Notes: a model not told the origin generated them from the letters alone. DNA of 64,000 nt from Deinococcus ruber (GCF_014648095.1 NZ_BMQL01000006.1:62001-126000), one strand, 5' to 3'. Positions 18,553 to 28,244 are shown, numbered from the stretch's first letter. Numbers and translations are program-made.

Positions 18553-20139
18553 GTGATCCGGCTCGACTGGACCGCCGTTCGGATTGGCGACGATATGACG
18601 CACGCCATTGCCCGGGACGTAACGGAGCGGCGAGCCGCGACGGAGGATCTGGCGTTTCTGGCGGCCATCGTGCGGGCCAGTACCGACGCCATCATCGGGT
18701 TGTCGCTCGACGGGCGGGTACGGGCGTGGAATGCCGGGGCTGAGCAGATGTACGGCTACCCCGCCGCCGAGATGATCGGCCACTCCATCACCGAAATCGT
18801 CCCCCCCGAGTTGCTCGACGAGGAAGCCCAGCTGCTCACCCGCGCGTTCAAGGGCGAGTACACCCCCGCCATCGAAACCACCCGGCTGTCGCGGTCGGGC
18901 ACCCGTCTGCCGGTGCAGCTGAGCATCGCGCCGATCTTCGATATCGACGGCACGGTGGTGGGGGTGTCCAAGATCGCTCAGGACATCTCGGGTCGCCGCG
19001 AAACCGAGCGGCAGATTCTGCAACTCAATGCCCGCTTGCAGCGGCAGCTCGACCATCTCAGCGGCCTGCGGGAGATCGATCTGGCGATCACCTCCAGCCT
19101 GGATCTGAATATGACGCTGGGCATCGTGCTGGACAAGGTGCGCGTGCAGGTGGAGGCCGACGCGGTGACGCTGCTGCTGCTGGACCCGTCTGCCCTGACG
19201 CTGTCGTATGCCGCGACGCGCGGGTTTCGCACCACGGTGTTGCAGGGCTCGGCGGTGCGGCTGGGCGAGGCGGTGGCGGGGCAGGTGGCGCTGAATCGTC
19301 AGCCGGTGGTGCACAACGACGTGGAGGAGGTGCCGTGGGCGGCGGGGTGGCGGGCGCTGCTCGCACGCGAGCAGCTGCGGGCGTATGCGGCGGTGCCGCT
19401 GGTGGCCAAGGGCAAGGTGTTGGGGGTGCTGGAAGTGTTGCGCCAGCAGCCGTTCGACGCGTCGCTGGGGTGGCTGGAGACGTTGCAGACGTTGGCGGGG
19501 CAGGCGGCCATCGCGGTGGACAGCGCGCAGCTGTTCGTGGAACTGGAGCACAGCAATCTGGAACTGGGGCTGGCGTATCAGGAGACCATCGAAGGCTGGG
19601 CGCGGGCGCTGGACCTGCGAGATAAGGAGACCGAGGGGCATTCGCGGCGGGTGACGGACCTGACGGTGCAGCTGTGTCAGCGCTTGCAGGTGAGTGCGGC
19701 GGAGCTGGTGCATATTCGGCGGGGGGCGCTGCTGCACGATATCGGGAAGGTGGGGATTTCAGACGCGATCCTGCTGAAACCGGGGCCACTGACGGCGGAG
19801 GAATGGGTGGAGATGCGGCGGCATCCGAGCTATGCGATGGAGTTGCTGGGGCCGATCCAGTTTTTGCGGGCGGCGCTGGAGATCCCGCAGCATCACCGTG
19901 AGAAGTGGGACGGGAGTGGGTATCCGCAGGGGCTGCGGGGGACAGCGATTCCGTTGGCGGCGCGGGCGTTCGCGGTGGTGGACGTGTATGACGCACTGAC
20001 GAATGACCGGCCGTACCGGGCGGCGTGGCCGGTGGAGCGGGCGCTGGCGTATGTGGAAGCGGAGGCGGGCACGCAGTTCGATCCGCTGGTCGTTCACGCC
20101 TTCCTGGCCCTCCACTGCGACCTCAATGCTTCGTCCTGA
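18553..20139 (+). CDS. PAS-GAF-HD-GYP protein, probable c-di-GMP phosphodiesterase (3' part of a broken gene)
   Basis: The 528-codon open frame contains a PAS domain (about 35-145, IVRASTDAIIGLSLDGRVRA), a GAF domain (about 175-325) and an HD-GYP domain (about 335-525) with HD at H395/D396 (LLHDIGK) and GYP at 456-458 (DGSGYPQG). HD-GYP enzymes hydrolyse cyclic di-GMP. All expected HD-GYP motifs are intact, so this part could still make an active enzyme if translated. The GTG at 18553 or ATG at 18595 are the first possible starts; neither has a clear ribosome binding site. The upstream PAS domains are broken (17902-18543), so it may be a fragment with no native promoter. Confidence 0.75.
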   Translation: MIRLDWTAVRIGDDMTHAIARDVTERRAATEDLAFLAAIVRASTDAIIGLSLDGRVRAWNAGAEQMYGYPAAEMIGHSITEIVPPELLDEEAQLLTRAFKGEYTPAIETTRLSRSGTRLPVQLSIAPIFDIDGTVVGVSKIAQDISGRRETERQILQLNARLQRQLDHLSGLREIDLAITSSLDLNMTLGIVLDKVRVQVEADAVTLLLLDPSALTLSYAATRGFRTTVLQGSAVRLGEAVAGQVALNRQPVVHNDVEEVPWAAGWRALLAREQLRAYAAVPLVAKGKVLGVLEVLRQQPFDASLGWLETLQTLAGQAAIAVDSAQLFVELEHSNLELGLAYQETIEGWARALDLRDKETEGHSRRVTDLTVQLCQRLQVSAAELVHIRRGALLHDIGKVGISDAILLKPGPLTAEEWVEMRRHPSYAMELLGPIQFLRAALEIPQHHREKWDGSGYPQGLRGTAIPLAARAFAVVDVYDALTNDRPYRAAWPVERALAYVEAEAGTQFDPLVVHAFLALHCDLNASS

Positions 20140-20421
20140 TGTGTTTTCTGGCTGCCTGTCAAATGCCAACAGCACAGGCAACCGGGTCACAGCCAGCTCG
20201 TGACCGATGACCGGGAACACTCCGGAATCTTCACAGCTCGCCGCGATCTGGTGTGCTAGAACCGCCAGTGGCCCGGTCACGACTCTTTATCGGACGCTCT
20301 TTCTCTGAAGCCGACTGTTCCAGAGCGTGTGCGGCATATTCCAGCGTCTACCGTCTTTTTTCGTCTTACGGTCCCTCAGCGCACGATGTTCGCCGCCCTC
20401 CAGCCGATCAACAGGAGCCAG

Positions 20422-20910
20422 ATGCCATACGCCCCGGACCCCACGCCCCTGACCCACGAAGCTGTCAAGATCGTCGCCTACCAGGGCAACCTGTATACCG
20501 AAACCGGTCTGCCACTGTACCGGTACTTTCCGCTGGCAGAAATGAGCCGCCTGCAACAGACGGTGCCGTGGGCCAGCGAATGGGATCCGTACATTAGAGG
20601 CTGGATCGAGACGTATATGCCTCTGCCGCGCACGACCTCTGATACGCCTGCCATCCGCAGAGGTGGCCTGAGCTATCAGGACCGCACCGGGGCGGCACCG
20701 GGCCGCGACTATCAGCAGGCCGTCTACCGTGGCTGGCCGCTGTATACCTCCGATCTCGACACGCCAGGATTTCAGATTCCGCCGCAGGGCACGGTGCCGG
20801 GTCTGTTCGAGATGGTCAGTGTGGCCGAGCCGCCTGTGGTCTGGCCTTCACCGGAAGCGGGAGAAGAAGGCGGTGGTGTAGGCTGGCCCGATCATCTCGA
20901 TGGGCCGTGA
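20422..20910 (+). CDS. Hypothetical protein with GWPLYTSDLDTPG motif
   Basis: A 162-aa protein of unknown function. I chose the ATG at 20422 because AGGAG lies 4-8 bp upstream; earlier in-frame starts lack one. No signal peptide or membrane segment is visible. The sequence has Tyr/Pro-rich segments, including NLYTETGLPLYRYFP and RGWPLYTSDLDTPG. The second motif loosely recalls the secreted lipoprotein repeat (PF03640: GxPLYxFxxD), but the usual Cys and WPP parts are missing. It is convergent with the large regulator gene. Real gene status is likely from codon use. Confidence 0.55.
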   Translation: MPYAPDPTPLTHEAVKIVAYQGNLYTETGLPLYRYFPLAEMSRLQQTVPWASEWDPYIRGWIETYMPLPRTTSDTPAIRRGGLSYQDRTGAAPGRDYQQAVYRGWPLYTSDLDTPGFQIPPQGTVPGLFEMVSVAEPPVVWPSPEAGEEGGGVGWPDHLDGP

Positions 20911-20926
20911 CCGGGAGTCTGAATTT

Positions 20927-23674
20927 CTAGCGCCTAAGAACCGAGAGCACCTGCTCGCTCAGCAGGGCGGCGTCACATCTGCCGGTGGTCAGGTTGGGCG
21001 TTTCCCGGCTTCCGGCCCGCAGTCGTTGATTGACACTGGCTCTCGGGTCGCCCTGGACGGCGTTCATGAGCTGGTCTGCCAGGGCGGGGTGGGTATCGTT
21101 CAGATCGGCGACCACCGTCAGCCACGCCTCGAAGATTCCTGGGACATCGCCCGTGGCCGTGTTGAGGGTCAGGGCGCGGAGCACAGCGCGGCGTGCTTCC
21201 TGAGAGCGCCCAAGCGCATACAGAGCCTCGGCGCTCGTCAGGACAGCTGCCGCTTCGAAAGCCACGAACTCTAACTGCCGGGTTGCTTCGACCATCCGTT
21301 GCGCTGCCCTGAGCGACTCCTGAGGAAGGTGCGAGGCCAGCAGAAGGCGGGCGTTGGCGAGCTGTGCCATAGACGCTTCCTGTACAGCGCCGCGCCGTTC
21401 TAATTGTGTTGCCAGGAACAGAGCTTCTTCCAACAGGGCAGACGTTGCCGGTTCAAGAGACGCCGTGACCTGATCGACGTACAAATTCAGCAGCTGCATT
21501 CTGCCGATCAAAGCCTGTACTGTACGTCCGCTCCTTTCGTGCAGGTCAACCGCGTGCCGTAACAACGTGGCTCCTTCCTGATAATCACCCACATTTTTTG
21601 CCAGCGTGCCGAGATTTGCCAGATACCGCGCCTCGCGCGAGCTGTCTCCAAGTTGGCGGGCCAGTGTCACCGCTTCCCGCAGATAGTGAATGGCGTCGTG
21701 GGTCTGTCCCAGGCCATGCAGGGCACTGGCCCGCACATTCAGCGCCTTCATGCGTGCTGGCACGTCGCTGAGTGCCGGGTCGTCGAGCACCTGCCGCGCC
21801 AGACGTTCGGCGTCGCGGGGCCGCGATGACCGCAGGGCCAGCCACGCCTGTCCGGTCAGGATGCTTGCCAGCACCGGTGGAGGCGTCGCGGTTTCCCGCC
21901 CCAGTTCGGCCAGCCGGGCAAAGACCTGTGCTCCCGCCGACAGCAGACCGCTGCGGTCATAGTGGCTCAGCAGAGCGTCGATGGCACTGACCGGAGCTGA
22001 AGTGGCACGCACCGCATGTTCGACTGCCAGATTCACGTTGCTCCGCTCTGCGGCCAGACGGGGGTCTTCCGGAGATACGCTGGTCAGCAGTGACAGGTAA
22101 TGCCGCGTATGTTCTGCCCTTGCCGCTGAATGGCCGCGCTGCGGCACCAGTGGAGCCAGCACCGGCATCACCTGCCAGCGGCCCGCCCGTTTCCGCAGCA
22201 GCGAATGTGCTTCCAGCCGCTCGATCACCGCGCTTCCCACCTGCACGGCAGCCTGTGCGTCGTCGAAATCGAAGTCGGCAAACACCGAGAGCTGCTCCAG
22301 TGCCCACTGATCGCTGTCTTCCAGCAGCGACCACGAGCGGCTGAACAGCGACCGCAGATGACTCCACTCCTGCCCCTGTCGCCAGGCGGCGTCGTGCAGC
22401 AGATGATCGTGCAGGCGGCTCAGCGGGATTCTGGCAGCCAGCGACGCGGCCAGTTCCAGCGCCAGTGGATGCCCGTCTAGTCGCCGCGCCACCGCAGCGA
22501 TCAGGGCAGCTTTGTGTTCGGCGAAGGGCAGCGGTGTGCCGATCCGTTCGGCCTCCCGCAGCAGCAGCTGAACAGCTGGCGACGCCCGGATCAGCGCCTC
22601 GTCTTCGCCGCTGGGCGGCAGTTCCAGCCCTTCCAGATGCAGGTGTGCTCCTGCCGCGCGATGGATTCGCGAGGTGATGATCATCTGGAGAGCAGGAGTC
22701 TCTACAAGGAGCGTCTGAGCCAGATCGGTCAGCTCTGGAAGGTGTTCCGTGCCGTGGAGCGCCACGACGGTCGGCTGCGTTCCCAGCGCCAGCGCCAGCG
22801 CCTGCCACACGTCGCCCTGATCGCGCAGTTCCAGGCGCAGAAAGGCGGCGACAGCGGCAGCGACTTCTGCCGGATGCTGCACCGATTCGGTGTCCACGCT
22901 GGCAATCCGGACACCGCTGAGGGCGGCATGCTCGCGCAGGGCGGCATCGACCAGGGTGGTCTTGCCGATGCCGCCGGGCCCCGTGACCTCGATCAGTCGG
23001 GTCTGCGCCGGGCCGAGCAGCGCCAGCAGGGTATTCAGTTCCCGCTGACGGCCCAGCATCCGGGTAAGCGACGGCGGGGGAGGAGTCGAAAGCTGCGGCC
23101 CGAAGTGGGCAAGCTCGGCCTGTACCTCGCGTTCGGCGGCGCTGCCGGGTGTCAGCAGTTCACTCAGGAGGCGCAGATCGTTCAGTGGCAGGGGAGGGGC
23201 GCCGGGCAGACGGTACGCGGCTTCGGCAAGTCGGGCACGCTGCATGGCTGGCAGCGCCGCCGCCGCACGCAGGCCGCCCTGCTGGGCTGCGGTGGCGATA
23301 CGCTCCGCCGTCTCCAGGATCCAGTCTTCCAGTTCGCTGGAAATGTCGGGCAGCGCGACGCCGTGCAGAAACGGCCCGCTGTATAGCGCAAATGCTCTGG
23401 CCGGATCGCGCTCTGCCAGAAGCTGCACCGCGTCGCATTCGACGTGTGTCTCTAGCAGGTCGCTGCCGCTCACTGCGCCCTCTGCCGAACCGCGCAGGTT
23501 ATGCAGCGCCACACGCAGGCTGGTGCTGTGCGGTGCTCTGGGCCAGAACAGTTCCTGCAGGCGTCGCCGGGGCGTCGGGCCTTCAAGGGCCAGATACGCG
23601 ATCAGGGTCAGCGGCTTGGGACGGGCCAGCGTGGAGCCGGAAACAGACAGGCTCCCCAGCGTGGTCAGTGTCAT
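20927..23674 (-). CDS. Large SARP/AfsR-like transcriptional activator with NTPase and TPR repeats
   Basis: A 915-aa regulator. Residues 1-60 resemble the winged-helix DNA-binding domain of SARP/BTAD activators (LTTLGSLSVSG, LTLIAYLALEGPTPRRRLQELFWP), followed by a bacterial-transcriptional-activator-like helical region to about 190. An STAND-type NTPase follows, with the P-loop TGPGGIGKTT (231-240). The C-terminal 350 residues are helical and Ala/Leu-rich with repeating A-LG--A-Y-EA patterns typical of TPRs (for example ALHGLGQTHDAIHYLREAV). Such proteins act as ligand-sensing activators. No target gene is obvious; the ATP-grasp pair lies 0.7 kb upstream, divergent. Confidence 0.8.
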   Translation of the reverse strand: MTLTTLGSLSVSGSTLARPKPLTLIAYLALEGPTPRRRLQELFWPRAPHSTSLRVALHNLRGSAEGAVSGSDLLETHVECDAVQLLAERDPARAFALYSGPFLHGVALPDISSELEDWILETAERIATAAQQGGLRAAAALPAMQRARLAEAAYRLPGAPPLPLNDLRLLSELLTPGSAAEREVQAELAHFGPQLSTPPPPSLTRMLGRQRELNTLLALLGPAQTRLIEVTGPGGIGKTTLVDAALREHAALSGVRIASVDTESVQHPAEVAAAVAAFLRLELRDQGDVWQALALALGTQPTVVALHGTEHLPELTDLAQTLLVETPALQMIITSRIHRAAGAHLHLEGLELPPSGEDEALIRASPAVQLLLREAERIGTPLPFAEHKAALIAAVARRLDGHPLALELAASLAARIPLSRLHDHLLHDAAWRQGQEWSHLRSLFSRSWSLLEDSDQWALEQLSVFADFDFDDAQAAVQVGSAVIERLEAHSLLRKRAGRWQVMPVLAPLVPQRGHSAARAEHTRHYLSLLTSVSPEDPRLAAERSNVNLAVEHAVRATSAPVSAIDALLSHYDRSGLLSAGAQVFARLAELGRETATPPPVLASILTGQAWLALRSSRPRDAERLARQVLDDPALSDVPARMKALNVRASALHGLGQTHDAIHYLREAVTLARQLGDSSREARYLANLGTLAKNVGDYQEGATLLRHAVDLHERSGRTVQALIGRMQLLNLYVDQVTASLEPATSALLEEALFLATQLERRGAVQEASMAQLANARLLLASHLPQESLRAAQRMVEATRQLEFVAFEAAAVLTSAEALYALGRSQEARRAVLRALTLNTATGDVPGIFEAWLTVVADLNDTHPALADQLMNAVQGDPRASVNQRLRAGSRETPNLTTGRCDAALLSEQVLSVLRR

Positions 23675-24395
23675 GTGCTGTGGGGCAGTGTTCAGGTCAG
23701 GCTCCCTAGCAATTTAGGAATATATACAATCATTCTATCCATACCGTACCCCTAGCGATTCATCCTGACAACGACCCTTCTCTGCTGCTCAACTTTACCG
23801 GCTCTCAACAACTGAGTGTACCCGCCTATGTGCGTCGAGGACCAGAAAAACCATATGACAGTCACACTGGACAGACGCCACCTTGAGCCCCTTGGACTTC
23901 ACCATCTCTTCCAGCGGGCTGAAAATCAGCAGAGAAGGAAAGCGCACCCTTTCCTGCCTGGGCCTGTGCTGCGGCTGGCGGCTGGTGGCAGCGTCTTCAT
24001 TAGTCTTTCTGGCGCTGACACGTTTCTCGCGACTATCGTTCAGTCGAGAGCAAGAGGCCCGCGAGGAGGGAAGTATCGTTCTCGACGACATCTAAAAAGG
24101 ATTAGGCTGTGCATTTCCTTGATCTGAGAGCGAGTCTGATGCTGGGAATAAGTTGATCAGAGGAAAAAGTGTTGTAGGAAGATAGGACAAAAAAATTACC
24201 GATTCAGGGCAACGAGGCGTTGAGTTCTGAAAGTTCTTCGCTGCTTACCTACACATGAGGCAATTGACCTTTGATCTTAAACTCCTGTATCTGATGAATC
24301 CTTTTTGTATATATTCTGATTTCTTTTGCACTCCGCCCACTCTATGAGGGTCGGGCTGGCTGCGCCATTCCTCAGCGCCGCGTCATACTTGCGGC
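23675..24395. other. 720 bp divergent intergenic stretch, AT-richer
   Basis: Separates the large regulator (minus) from the ATP-grasp gene (plus). Short open frames at 23795-24127 on both strands look non-coding. From about 24120 to 24340 the composition is AT-rich, with AAAAAAATTA near 24189 and TTGACC at 24264-24269. I saw no hairpin terminator or clear operator. It probably contains the promoter of the regulator (AT-rich 23710-23745). Confidence 0.45.
24384..24389 (+). promoter_or_regulatory. -10-like CATACT six bases before the ATP-grasp start
   Basis: CATACT (24384-24389) lies exactly 6 nt before the ATG at 24396, leaving no room for a Shine-Dalgarno. This is the arrangement of leaderless mRNAs, common in Deinococcus. 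The same spacing is seen at 26733-26738 and, on the minus strand, at 57778-57783. No good -35 was found. Confidence 0.4.
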
Positions 24396-25523
24396 ATGGC
24401 CCGCATTCTTCTGACCGGGGGACGAGCACCCGCCACCCTCGAACTCGCCCGGCTGTTTGACCGCCAGGGGCACAACGTCAGTGTGGCCGAGAGCTGGCGA
24501 GTGCATGTCAGCCGTTTTTCGCGTGCTGTGCGCCGCAACGTGAGGGTGCCGCCGCCACGGAGCGCCTACCCGGCCTTCGTGCAGGCGCTGGAAGACGCGG
24601 CTCAGCATCTCGACTTCGACCTGCTCGTTCCGACCTGCGAGGAGGTGTTCTGGGTGGCGCGGGCCAAGCCCCTGCTCGAAACCTGGATGACGGTCTTCTG
24701 CCCCTCGCTGAGCGAGCTGAGGACACTCCACGACAAGGCAGCGTTCTCCGAGTTGCTGCTGAAAGCTGGACTGCCCGGACCGCCGACGACGCTGCTCCGA
24801 ACACCCGCAGACGTGCTGGCATACACGAACACCTCACGGGCATACGTGTTCAAACCGGCGTTCTCGCGCTTCGGCCTTCAGACACTGGTACGGCCCGCTG
24901 CCGCCGAACTGGCGAGCATCCATCCGAGTCTGGAGCGGCCCTGGGTGGCTCAGGAATACAGGGGCGGCCAGGAATGGTGCGCCTACGCCGTCTTTCAGGC
25001 AGGCAGCGTCGCGGCCCTGGCGATCTATCCGGCCCGTTTTCCGGTGGCAGGCGCGAGCGTCTATTTCAGGGCTGTTCAGCACCCCGGCATTCAGGCATGG
25101 GCAGAGGCATTCGGGCGCTTCACGGGGCTGACCGGGCAGGCCGCCTTCGATTTCAAAGAAGACGAAAACGGCCTATGGGCGCTGGAATGCAATCCGCGCC
25201 TCACCAGCGGAATTCATCTGTTCCGCGATCAGCCACAGGTCGTCCGGGCCTTTCTGAAGTCACAGCCGCACACGACGCTGCACGCCGCGCCACGCAGCCC
25301 CCTGGCGCTCGGAGCCGCGATGCTGCTCGGCGGATACCTGCGAAGTGCCGAGAATCGCCGTCTATGTGCCGCTGCCCGCGACGTGATCTGGACGCTGCAC
25401 GATCCGCTGCCCGCGCTGGCACAGCCTCTGCTGGCAGCGGCGCTGGCAATCCGGGCAGCGCGGGCAGGCGTGGGTCTGGTGGCTGCCACCACCCTCGATA
25501 TCGAGTGGAACGGCGAATCATGA
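24396..25523 (+). CDS. ATP-grasp domain protein
   Basis: A 375-aa ATP-grasp enzyme, so it probably joins a carboxylate to an amine or thiol using ATP through an acyl phosphate. The N-terminal MARILLTGGRAPATLELARL is a Rossmann-like pre-ATP-grasp domain. The metal-binding signature is ALECNPRLTSG, with E264, N266 and R268. The ending (about 300-375) is helical and hydrophobic. Substrate and product are not recognised. The stop overlaps the start of the next gene in an ATGA, so it works with the acyltransferase-like protein. A -10-like hexamer 6 nt before the ATG suggests a leaderless message. The family is firm, the reaction unknown. Confidence 0.8.
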   Translation: MARILLTGGRAPATLELARLFDRQGHNVSVAESWRVHVSRFSRAVRRNVRVPPPRSAYPAFVQALEDAAQHLDFDLLVPTCEEVFWVARAKPLLETWMTVFCPSLSELRTLHDKAAFSELLLKAGLPGPPTTLLRTPADVLAYTNTSRAYVFKPAFSRFGLQTLVRPAAAELASIHPSLERPWVAQEYRGGQEWCAYAVFQAGSVAALAIYPARFPVAGASVYFRAVQHPGIQAWAEAFGRFTGLTGQAAFDFKEDENGLWALECNPRLTSGIHLFRDQPQVVRAFLKSQPHTTLHAAPRSPLALGAAMLLGGYLRSAENRRLCAAARDVIWTLHDPLPALAQPLLAAALAIRAARAGVGLVAATTLDIEWNGES

Positions 25524-26644
25524 AGCTCCAGACCCATCCGGCGCAGATCGAGTGGCCGCCCACGCCCGACGGCGACTACGCCCGGCGTGCCCTCAGCCCG
25601 CTGCTGCTGAACGGTTCTGCGGTCTTCGTACAGAATGGCCATGTCCGGATGGGCGTGCTGTCCGACGGGCAGGTCGTGCTGCCGATCACCTTCGATCCCG
25701 CGTGGCACGACACCTTCACCGTGTCACCGGTCACGCATCTGGCCCACTACGCTGCTCAGGAACTCCACAAACTGGCACCACCCGCCCTCGATCTGGCCGG
25801 ACAGCCGCTGCTGAAACTGCTGGGACTGGGGCTGCGGCGACTGGGGTTTGAACGCACGGTGTACGTCAACAACTGGCTGCTCTCCACCAATCTGTATCCA
25901 CACCTGACGCCCGGCCAGCTACGGGCCGCCACCCACACGCTCCTTCAGGCATTTCCCGACAGGCCGCTGGCGTGGCGCTCGCTCGATCCGGCGCGGCATG
26001 CCCTGCTCATCGGTGCGCTGGAAGAACTGGGATATGTGCGCGTTCCCAGTCGGCTGGTGACGTATCAGGACCCGCGTGAGGCGGCGTTCTGGAAGCGTTC
26101 TCAGCTGCGAACCGATGCCAGCCGCACCCGTGTCCCGGTGGCCGAGAACGTGCCGCATCAGGCCTTCACCGACGACGACCTGCGGGCCGCGCTGGGGCTG
26201 TATCAGCAGCTCTATCTCGAAAAATATTCGTCGTATAATCCCCAGTTCACGCTCGATTTTCTGCGCCTTGCCCGAGACGAACAGGTACTGGAGCTGCATG
26301 GCCTGCGCCTGAACGGCGAGCTGAAAGCGGTGCGCGGCAGCGTTCGGCGGGCCGGTGTGCTGACCACGCCGCTGTTCGGCTACGACCTGAGTGCTCCGCA
26401 GCGGGAAGGCTGGTATCGCCGCCTCAGCCTGAACGTGCTCCAGGACGCACGGCGAGAAGGGCTGCTGGTCAATGCGAGCAGCGGCGTGGGCGCCTTCAAA
26501 CGGGCGCGGGGCGGGGTGGCGGTGCCGGAATACACCCTGGTTCTGGCACAGCACCTGCCTGCCCCGCAGCGACACGCCTGGCACACCCTCGCCGCGCTGA
26601 TGGAACACCTCCTGCTGCCCCTGCTGATCCGGCACGATCTGTAA
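25520..26644 (+). CDS. Acyltransferase-like protein (GNAT fold suspected), coupled to the ATP-grasp gene
   Basis: A 374-aa protein translated from an ATG overlapping the ATP-grasp stop. I do not recognise a named family. The pattern of the C-terminal half (RAALGLYQQLYLEKYSSYNP, LHGLRLNGELKAVRGSV, GVLTTPLFGYDL, NVLQDARREGLLVNASSG) looks like a GNAT or FemAB-like acyltransferase: an aromatic acceptor region, a strand bearing the substrate-facing loop, then a helix. No signal peptide or membrane segment is seen. The strict pairing suggests that the two proteins modify the same small molecule or peptide. Confidence 0.6.
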   Translation: MKLQTHPAQIEWPPTPDGDYARRALSPLLLNGSAVFVQNGHVRMGVLSDGQVVLPITFDPAWHDTFTVSPVTHLAHYAAQELHKLAPPALDLAGQPLLKLLGLGLRRLGFERTVYVNNWLLSTNLYPHLTPGQLRAATHTLLQAFPDRPLAWRSLDPARHALLIGALEELGYVRVPSRLVTYQDPREAAFWKRSQLRTDASRTRVPVAENVPHQAFTDDDLRAALGLYQQLYLEKYSSYNPQFTLDFLRLARDEQVLELHGLRLNGELKAVRGSVRRAGVLTTPLFGYDLSAPQREGWYRRLSLNVLQDARREGLLVNASSGVGAFKRARGGVAVPEYTLVLAQHLPAPQRHAWHTLAALMEHLLLPLLIRHDL

Positions 26645-26732
26645 ACTGTGCCGCAGCAAATCCGCGTGGATGGGTTTTAGCGGCGTGGCTGTCCAGAAAC
26701 CGTGTGTCAGACGTATGAAAGAACGAGCAGCT

Positions 26733-26738
26733 TACACT
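26733..26738 (+). promoter_or_regulatory. -10-like TACACT six bases before the HD-GYP start
   Basis: TACACT at 26733-26738 is followed by 6 nt and the ATG at 26745. The spacing equals that at 24384 and 57778 and supports this start and a leaderless message. Confidence 0.45.
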
Positions 26739-26744
26739 CCGTTC

Positions 26745-28244
26745 ATGATGTCGCCCGTGCGCCGCCTCAGGCAGCTGCTGATCCTGGCTGCCACGCCTGT
26801 GCTGCTGGCGCTCGGACTGATCCTGCGTCCTTCTCTCAACCGCGAGCTGGAACTGTTCAGCTTTCATTCGGTGCTGGTGGGCACGCTGGCGCTGCTGGCG
26901 CTGCTGCTGACGGTGGCGATTGGCACGGTCGGCATCCGTCAGCGCAACGGGCATGTGCTGCTGCTCTCGCTGGCCTCGGCGTCGCTGGTGATGGTGTACG
27001 CGGTTCATGGCCTGGCCTCGCCGGAAGTGGGTGTGCCGGGTATTGCGCCCCTTCAGGGCATGCCCGATATGCCCGGCATGGAGGCTGGATACTCGGTGTC
27101 GCTGCCGATTGCCGCCCAACTCGGGGCGCTGCTCACGGCGCTGTGGCTGGCACTGTCGACCGTACCCTCCGATCATCCGCTGCTACGCCGCCTGTTCCGG
27201 CTGCCCGGCATGCTGCTGGCACTGTGGCTGCTGGGGCTGGGTGGGCTGGCGGCGCTGCTGCTGCTGGTGCCGCAGCGTGCCGCGCAACTGTTCGCCCTGC
27301 CGGGCATTCAGGTGCTCCTGACGCTCGCCGCAGTGCTGCTGTGTGCCGCCGCCGCGTGGCGCTCGTGGCAGTCGTGGCGCTACTCCAATTTTCCCCTGCA
27401 ACTGGCCGTGGTCTACGCCGCACTGTGGCTGGCCGGGGCGCAGATCATTCTGTCGGTCGGGTCGGCCTGGACAGTGAGCTGGTGGATCTATCACGTGCTG
27501 CTGGTCGGCGTGACGGCAGCGATCTCGGTGGGTCTGATCTGGCAGAGTCAGCGCCCCGACGTGCCGCTGGGCACCGCCCTGATGGGCCTGTGGAACAACC
27601 GCCCCGATGACCTGCTGGCCGCAGGAATCTCACGCGGGGTGCAGACACTGGTGCTGAGTACCGAGGCGCACGATCCGTACACGGCAGGGCACAGTTACCG
27701 CGTCGCCCTGCATGCTCTGCGGCTGGCCCGCGCCTGTGGTCTGTCACCGGAAGCGCTGCGGGCCATCACGCAGGGCGGCATCCTGCACGACCTCGGCAAG
27801 CTGGATATGCCGGGCAGCGTACTGAACAGTCCGGGGAAACTCTCAGCGCAGGAATGGACGCTGATGCAGCAGCATCCGGTGCTGGGGTACGAACGCTGCC
27901 GGGCGCTGGGCTTTCATGCCGAAGAGCTGGGCGTGGTGCGCTCTCATCACGAGCGCTGGGACGGCACTGGCTACCCCGACCAGCTGGCAGGCGAGGCCAT
28001 TCCGTTCCTGGCGCGGCTGCTGAGCATCGCCGACGTGTACGACGCCCTGACCTCGGAGCGCAGTTACCGCGACGCCTGGAGCCACGAACGCGCCAACGCC
28101 CACATCCACGAGCAGGCAGGCGTGATGTTCGATCCGGCGCTGGTGATCGTCTGGCTGCAGCTGCCACCCCTCGATCTGGCGCTGGAGCCGCCGCCGACGT
28201 GGCAATTCCCGTTCCGCTCTCTGCGGCCCGCAGCCCCCGCCTAA
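26745..28244 (+). CDS. Membrane-bound HD-GYP protein, probable c-di-GMP phosphodiesterase
   Basis: A 499-aa protein with an N-terminal membrane region of about seven hydrophobic segments (roughly residues 8-265) and a C-terminal HD-GYP domain. HD is at H348/D349 (GGILHDLGK) and GYP at 409-411 (DGTGYPDQL); other motifs such as DPYTAGHSYRV and SIADVYDAL are also present. It likely degrades cyclic di-GMP in response to a membrane signal. In-frame starts 30 and 75 bp upstream are possible, but the -10-like TACACT favours 26745; ATG 26748 cannot be excluded. It follows the acyltransferase gene by 100 bp but seems to have its own promoter. Confidence 0.82.
   Translation: MMSPVRRLRQLLILAATPVLLALGLILRPSLNRELELFSFHSVLVGTLALLALLLTVAIGTVGIRQRNGHVLLLSLASASLVMVYAVHGLASPEVGVPGIAPLQGMPDMPGMEAGYSVSLPIAAQLGALLTALWLALSTVPSDHPLLRRLFRLPGMLLALWLLGLGGLAALLLLVPQRAAQLFALPGIQVLLTLAAVLLCAAAAWRSWQSWRYSNFPLQLAVVYAALWLAGAQIILSVGSAWTVSWWIYHVLLVGVTAAISVGLIWQSQRPDVPLGTALMGLWNNRPDDLLAAGISRGVQTLVLSTEAHDPYTAGHSYRVALHALRLARACGLSPEALRAITQGGILHDLGKLDMPGSVLNSPGKLSAQEWTLMQQHPVLGYERCRALGFHAEELGVVRSHHERWDGTGYPDQLAGEAIPFLARLLSIADVYDALTSERSYRDAWSHERANAHIHEQAGVMFDPALVIVWLQLPPLDLALEPPPTWQFPFRSLRPAAPA

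Noticed and set aside
23795..24127. Short open frames on both strands upstream of the ATP-grasp gene
   Set aside because: No family resemblance, no ribosome binding site, and both strands are equally open.
24974..25519. Upstream extension of the acyltransferase-like frame
   Set aside because: It lies in a different frame over the ATP-grasp gene; the ATGA-coupled ATG at 25520 is a better start.
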